NCBI GenBank assembly: GCA_947501355.1
Contig: CANMVA010000001.1
Span: forward strand, 248,001-312,000
Origin: an uncultured Paracoccaceae bacterium
GTDB taxonomy: Bacteria > Pseudomonadota > Alphaproteobacteria > Rhodobacterales > Rhodobacteraceae
Length of the DNA: 64,000 nt
Reading direction: 5' to 3'
The translations under genes were made by a program, and so were the position numbers. Below, one piece after another: positions 62,803-64,000 of this stretch. The notes under the pieces were generated by a model. It did not search any database. It worked only from the letters and a program-made list of their open reading frames with translations, and was not told the origin of the DNA. The first letter of the stretch is position 1. Each line of letters starts with the position of its first letter.

Positions 62803-64000
62803 CCGACCTGACCCCTCGCGAAATCGTCTCGGAGCTTGATCGTTTCATCATCGGCCAAAAAGACGCCAAGCGCGCTGTCGCCGTTGCCCTGCGGAACCGC
62901 TGGCGACGCAAGCAGCTGAGCGATGATCTGCGCGATGAGGTTTATCCCAAAAACATTCTGATGATCGGCCCCACCGGTGTCGGCAAGACCGAGATTTCGC
63001 GCCGTCTGGCAAAACTCGCGCGCGCGCCTTTCATCAAGGTCGAAGCGACCAAGTTCACCGAAGTGGGCTATGTTGGTCGCGACGTCGAACAGATCGTGCG
63101 CGATCTAGTGGACAGCGCCATTGCCATGACCCGCGAGAGCATGCGCGAGGATGTCAAAGCAAAGGCTCATGCCGCCGCGGAAGAGCGCGTGATAGAGGCG
63201 ATTGCCGGTGCCGATGCCCGCGAAGGCACCCGCGACATGTTCCGCAAGAAGCTGAAAGCGGGGGAGCTGGACGACACCGTGATTGAGCTTGAGGTCGCCG
63301 AAAGCGGTCCTCCTCCGATGTTTGAAATCCCCGGCCAGCCGGGCGCCGGCATGGGTGGAATGATGAACCTGGGCGACATGCTGGGCAAAGCCTTTGGCGG
63401 GCGCACAGTCAAACGCAAACTGACGGTTGCCGAAAGCTATGAAACGCTGATCAGCGAGGAAGCCGACAAGCTGCTGGACGATGAAACGGTGAATGCAGCT
63501 GCGATGGAGGCGGTCGCGCAGAACGGGATCGTTTTTCTGGATGAGATCGACAAGGTCTGCGCCCGCTCCGATGCGCGCGGCGGCGATGTCAGCCGCGAGG
63601 GCGTGCAGCGCGACCTTCTGCCGTTGATCGAAGGCACCACTGTTTCAACGAAGCATGGCCCTGTGAAAACCGATCATATCCTCTTTATTGCGTCGGGCGC
63701 ATTCCACATCGCGAAACCCTCCGATCTGCTGCCGGAACTGCAGGGCCGCCTGCCGATCCGAGTCGAGCTGCGCGCGCTCACGGAAGAGGATTTTGTGCGT
63801 ATCCTGACGGAAACCGACAACGCGCTGACCCTGCAATACACCGCGCTGATGGGCACCGAAGAGGTGACTGTCACGTTCACCGAAGACGGCATCAAAGCGC
63901 TGGCCGAGATTGCGGCGCAAGTGAATGAGACGGTCGAGAACATTGGCGCGCGGCGGCTTTACACCGTGATGGAGCGCGTCTTTGAAGACCTCTCCTTCAG
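62799..64000 (+). CDS. hslU: HslU AAA+ unfoldase, 3' end cut by window
   Basis: HslU is the ATPase that unfolds and feeds substrates to HslV. The ORF track omits it because no stop codon is reached; I read 400 residues, out of about 435 expected. It opens [39 protein letters not shown]. Walker A is GPTGVGKTE (about 57-65), the pore loop is in [12 protein letters not shown], the I-domain runs about 110-230, and Walker B is VFLDEIDKV. The sensor/arginine region [14 protein letters not shown] is the last part seen. Confidence 0.96.
   Translation, partial: MTDLTPREIVSELDRFIIGQKDAKRAVAVALRNRWRRKQLSDDLRDEVYPKNILMIGPTGVGKTEISRRLAKLARAPFIKVEATKFTEVGYVGRDVEQIVRDLVDSAIAMTRESMREDVKAKAHAAAEERVIEAIAGADAREGTRDMFRKKLKAGELDDTVIELEVAESGPPPMFEIPGQPGAGMGGMMNLGDMLGKAFGGRTVKRKLTVAESYETLISEEADKLLDDETVNAAAMEAVAQNGIVFLDEIDKVCARSDARGGDVSREGVQRDLLPLIEGTTVSTKHGPVKTDHILFIASGAFHIAKPSDLLPELQGRLPIRVELRALTEEDFVRILTETDNALTLQYTALMGTEEVTVTFTEDGIKALAEIAAQVNETVENIGARRLYTVMERVFEDLSF

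Noticed and set aside
1-64000. CRISPR array, insertion sequence, prophage or gene transfer agent
   Set aside because: No regularly spaced repeats, transposase, integrase or capsid genes are visible, and gene order is of housekeeping or flagellar type throughout.

Overview
The window is a chromosomal segment of an alphaproteobacterium, almost certainly a Rhodobacterales member of the Roseobacter type. The evidence is the GC-rich coding, the FlaF/FlbT pair behind a flagellin gene, the RegB/SenC/RegA redox regulators, an ImuA-ImuB-DnaE2 cassette behind an alphaproteobacterial LexA box (GTTC-N7-GTTC), AddAB instead of RecBCD, and CtrA-type TTAA-N7-TTAA boxes at flagellar promoters. No species can be named from sequence alone. 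I see no insertion sequence, prophage, CRISPR array or rRNA.

1-27.9 kb is a flagellar gene cluster. Flagellin, flaF, flbT and a DUF1217 gene come first, followed by fliI on the minus strand. A plus-strand operon flgB-flgC-fliE-fliQ-flgF-flgG-flgA-flgH-fliL-like follows. It converges on a ten-gene minus-strand operon, read from 18.7 kb down to 9.2 kb: fliL, a small membrane protein, a MotE-like gene, motA, a 689-aa secreted protein of unknown role, a lytic transglycosylase, flhA, fliR, flhB and a coiled-coil protein. The plus-strand genes fliF-fliH-fliN-fliP, motB and flgE-flgK-flgL-flgI complete the cluster. Genes for FliG, FliM, FlgD and FliK are not in the window. CtrA-like boxes lie in the fliI/flgB and fliL/fliF divergent regions and before motB and flgE.

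27.9-33.4 kb carries the SOS mutagenesis cassette imuA-imuB-dnaE2 on the minus strand. 33.5-37.8 kb carries an RND efflux adaptor and pump. 37.8-44.2 kb holds tRNA-Thr(CGT), a HemY-like protein, a mitofilin-like membrane protein, hemD, and the divergent tsaD-gpsA-YciI-EVE operon. 44.4-48.6 kb holds a DUF2853 gene, an extensin-like gene, ahcY, a small secreted protein and a zinc alcohol dehydrogenase. 48.6-52 kb holds an HD-domain gene with a hairpin over its ribosome binding site, then regA, senC and regB.

52-64 kb is a housekeeping run: a PAS-domain protein resembling DivL without a kinase domain, preceded by a perfect CtrA box; tsaE; the cell-wall recycling pair amgK-murU; addB-addA; trxA; hslV; and hslU, which is cut by the window edge.

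The most interesting reading is regulatory. A candidate kinase-less DivL gene and four flagellar promoter regions in the same 64 kb all carry CtrA-type boxes. This suggests that the CckA-ChpT-CtrA pathway both controls the flagellum and feeds back on its own upstream regulator. The second point is a set of poorly characterised flagellar accessory genes coupled to motA. Every gap between genes is shorter than 300 bases.
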